Assembly: GCA_024639025.1 (NCBI GenBank)
Contig: JAHEJF010000065.1
Coordinates: 1 to 7,690, forward strand
Length of the DNA stretch: 7,690 bases
Reading direction: 5' to 3'
Source of the DNA: Ahrensia sp.
GTDB taxonomy: Bacteria > Pseudomonadota > Alphaproteobacteria > Rhizobiales > Rhizobiaceae
Under the pieces are notes generated by a model, which was given only the letters and a program-made list of their open reading frames with translations, did no database searches and had not been told where the DNA came from. Position numbers and translations under genes: made by a program. Shown here in pieces: positions 6,264 to 7,690 of the stretch. How positions within the stretch are numbered: position 1 is the stretch's first letter; each line of letters begins with the position of its first letter.

Positions 6264-6279
6264 AAAATATCGATATTTT
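6264..6279. promoter_or_regulatory. perfect 16-bp palindrome at the matA transcription start, candidate operator
   Basis: AAAATATCGATATTTT is self-complementary over all 16 bases. It covers the start point expected from the promoter at 6231-6259 and ends immediately before the Shine-Dalgarno. This placement fits a repressor site. As RNA, the same palindrome could fold only into a weak AT hairpin. The regulator is not in the window. Malonate operons of rhizobia are controlled by a GntR-type MatR, but I cannot match this site to it. Confidence 0.45.
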
Positions 6280-6283
6280 GGAG
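6280..6283 (+). promoter_or_regulatory. ribosome binding site deciding the matA start
   Basis: GGAG lies 5 nt before ATG 6289. An in-frame TTG at 6259 would add ten residues, but it sits at the -10 element, upstream of the expected transcript start, so ATG 6289 is chosen. Confidence 0.7.
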
Positions 6284-6288
6284 TTAAA

Positions 6289-7683
6289 ATGCCCGCATCG
6301 TCTCCATTTAGCGAATTTCTGTCTGCAGTCGCCCAACGCGGGCGATCAATTATTGGCATTCGCGCGCCAGACGAATTGGATATTTCCAGTTCGGATGTGA
6401 TTGCTTTGTGCCACAATCTGCTCTCCAGCAAGGGAGATGCGTCGGGAATCGCGCTGTCATTCGAAATTCTTGAACGGTATCAACTGCTTGACGAAGGTGA
6501 GAAGTTGAAATTCTTCGAAGGTCTGGCCGATGATTTTGCAGCAGACGGCGCCATTGTCCAACAAGTCGCAAGGACCTATTTGGACGATCCAACGCCAAAC
6601 AATCTAGGCGAATTGTCCCGTGCAACCGTTCCGCCACGGCGAAACCTCATCATCAGACTCAACCAGGCACCCAATGCAACATTTCAACTGATCAGCATGC
6701 GCTCCGATCTACTCGACCTGTTGCCGGATCATCCTGAACTCAAGGAAGTCGATCGCGACTTTGTCACGCTGTTCGCCTCTTGGTTTAATGGTGGCTTTTT
6801 GCAGCTTCGATCACTGGACTGGAAAAGTCCTGCCGAAATGCTTGAAAAGCTGATGCGATACGAAGCCGTGCACGGGATGGCTGGGTGGAGCGAATTGCGC
6901 GAGCGAATTGCCCCCCAGGATCGATTGATCTTTGGCTTCTTTCATCCACGCTTGGGCAATGAGCCGCTCATCTTCATTGAAGTTGCCCTGATGAAACAAA
7001 TGCCTTCCGACATAGCCAGCATTCTTGAACCGGATGCGCCTCCGCTTGATCCGGCAAGCGTCAGGACTGCAGTCTTTTACTCAATCTCGAATTGCCAAAA
7101 AGGTCTGCGCGGCATTCCACTGGGCAGCTTCCTGATCAAGCAGGTGGTGGAAGAACTCAAACGAGGCTTTCCAGAACTTAAGGAATTTGTGACCCTTTCA
7201 CCTGTACCGGGCTTTGGCCAATGGCTCAGGCAATTAATCGAAAAACAAAACGGTGAGGATAGCGGATCCGAACTGCCAAATACCGATATTGAGCAATTGC
7301 AACAGGTGATGAGCGTTGAATGGGTTTCAGACGAGACGCAGATTCAGCCGTTAAAGAGGGTGATATCAGCTGCAGCCGCGCACTATTTGAGTGCAGAAAA
7401 GGACTCAAAAAATAGGCCATTCGATCCGGTGGCCAAATTTCATCTGGGCAATGGTGCCAAGTTGGAGCGCATAAACTGGCCGGCAGACCATTCCCAAAAT
7501 GGCGTGGATACCTCCTTCGGTCTCATGGTCAACTATCTCTACGACCTCAATGAAATCGAGAAGAACCATGAGGTGTTTGTAAAGACGGGCGAAGTGAAGG
7601 TGTCATCTGAGGTGTCTTCTTTGGCCAAAACATTCGATCGCAGCGTAAATCCACCGAATATCAGAGACAGATCATTGGTTTGA
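6289..7683 (+). CDS. matA: malonyl-CoA decarboxylase
   Basis: This 464-residue enzyme decarboxylates malonyl-CoA to acetyl-CoA and CO2, in bacteria usually the last step of malonate use. It has the two-part structure of the family: a helical N-terminal domain (about 1-120, with FEGLADDFAADGAIVQQVARTYLDDPTPNNLGELSRA) and a catalytic acyltransferase-fold domain. Conserved blocks seen: LRSLDWKSPAEMLEKLMRYEAVH (173-195), FFHPRLGNEPLIFIEVAL (217-234), AVFYSISNCQKGLRGIPLGSFLIKQVV (261-287), TLSPVPGFGQWL (302-313), FHLGNGAKLERINWPAD (384-400) and GLMVNYLYDL (411-420). His385 in FHLGNGA and a serine in YSIS correspond to residues considered catalytic in the family. The length agrees with bacterial homologues and no break is seen. 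Upstream is a strong promoter with operator-like palindromes. GAGGG overlaps the stop at the window edge, so a downstream gene, typically matB (malonyl-CoA synthetase), probably follows. Confidence 0.93.
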   Translation: MPASSPFSEFLSAVAQRGRSIIGIRAPDELDISSSDVIALCHNLLSSKGDASGIALSFEILERYQLLDEGEKLKFFEGLADDFAADGAIVQQVARTYLDDPTPNNLGELSRATVPPRRNLIIRLNQAPNATFQLISMRSDLLDLLPDHPELKEVDRDFVTLFASWFNGGFLQLRSLDWKSPAEMLEKLMRYEAVHGMAGWSELRERIAPQDRLIFGFFHPRLGNEPLIFIEVALMKQMPSDIASILEPDAPPLDPASVRTAVFYSISNCQKGLRGIPLGSFLIKQVVEELKRGFPELKEFVTLSPVPGFGQWLRQLIEKQNGEDSGSELPNTDIEQLQQVMSVEWVSDETQIQPLKRVISAAAAHYLSAEKDSKNRPFDPVAKFHLGNGAKLERINWPADHSQNGVDTSFGLMVNYLYDLNEIEKNHEVFVKTGEVKVSSEVSSLAKTFDRSVNPPNIRDRSLV

Positions 7684-7690
7684 GGGAAAA
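7682..7690 (+). promoter_or_regulatory. possible ribosome binding site of a gene beyond the window edge
   Basis: GAGGGAAAA overlaps the matA stop codon and looks like a Shine-Dalgarno with an A-rich spacer. A start codon would fall just after the end of the window. The matA-matB order is the usual arrangement in rhizobial malonate operons, but nothing of the next gene is visible. Confidence 0.35.

Noticed and set aside
6259..6288. TTG 6259 as the malonyl-CoA decarboxylase start
   Set aside because: It lies at the -10 box, upstream of the expected transcript start, and adds only a lysine/tyrosine-rich stretch encoded by the palindrome. ATG 6289 has a proper GGAG.
1..7690. CRISPR array, tRNA, insertion sequence or defence system
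   Set aside because: There are no regularly spaced repeats, cloverleaf-like sequence, transposase motifs or terminal inverted repeats, nor any nuclease or toxin-like protein. All sizeable genes are metabolic or transport families.

Overview
The window reads as a fragment of an alphaproteobacterial chromosome, probably a marine or soil Hyphomicrobiales/Rhodobacterales-type organism. This rests on moderate GC content, ATGA-coupled TRAP transporter genes, a phosphonate-monoester-hydrolase-like sulfatase and a malonyl-CoA decarboxylase of the rhizobial MatA type. The taxonomic guess is inference from gene content; no RNA gene or marker protein is present to fix it.

Left half (1-4583), + strand: a compact four-gene operon. 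A periplasmic TRAP solute-binding protein (94-1122), a small TRAP permease (1119-1649) and a large TRAP permease (1646-2941) overlap successively by ATGA. A sulfatase-superfamily hydrolase (2945-4528) starts 3 nt after the last permease stop. The hydrolase has no signal peptide, so the simplest reading is that an intact ester (sulfate, or possibly phosphonate/phosphodiester) is imported by the TRAP system and hydrolysed in the cytoplasm. The leader (1-93) holds an extended -10-like promoter, a perfect 15-bp palindrome and a small hairpin that covers part of the ribosome binding site. A 10-bp hairpin follows the sulfatase gene.

Middle (4584-6013): after a short intergenic stretch with a strong, probably bidirectional terminator (4736-4768), a convergent gene on the - strand (4793-6013) encodes a DRE-TIM-family acyltransferase of the homocitrate / 2-isopropylmalate / citramalate synthase type. 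It lacks the LeuA regulatory domain and has an altered ESGI(H) motif, so its substrate is open.

Right (6014-7690): a 275-bp AT-rich divergent intergenic region separates that gene from malonyl-CoA decarboxylase (6289-7683, +). It contains a good sigma70-like promoter (TTGACA, 17-bp spacer, TTAAAT), a perfect 16-bp palindrome at the expected start of transcription, matching half-sites nearer the divergent gene, and repeated motifs flanking the -35. The decarboxylase turns malonyl-CoA into acetyl-CoA. The purine-rich sequence overlapping its stop at the window edge suggests that another gene (matB, malonyl-CoA synthetase, is the usual partner) follows outside the window.

There are no tRNAs, rRNAs, CRISPR arrays, insertion sequences or recognisable defence genes. 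The content is catabolic metabolism. The most unusual points are the TRAP-sulfatase coupling with an atypical binding protein, the atypical DRE-TIM enzyme, and the palindromic architecture of the two regulatory regions.
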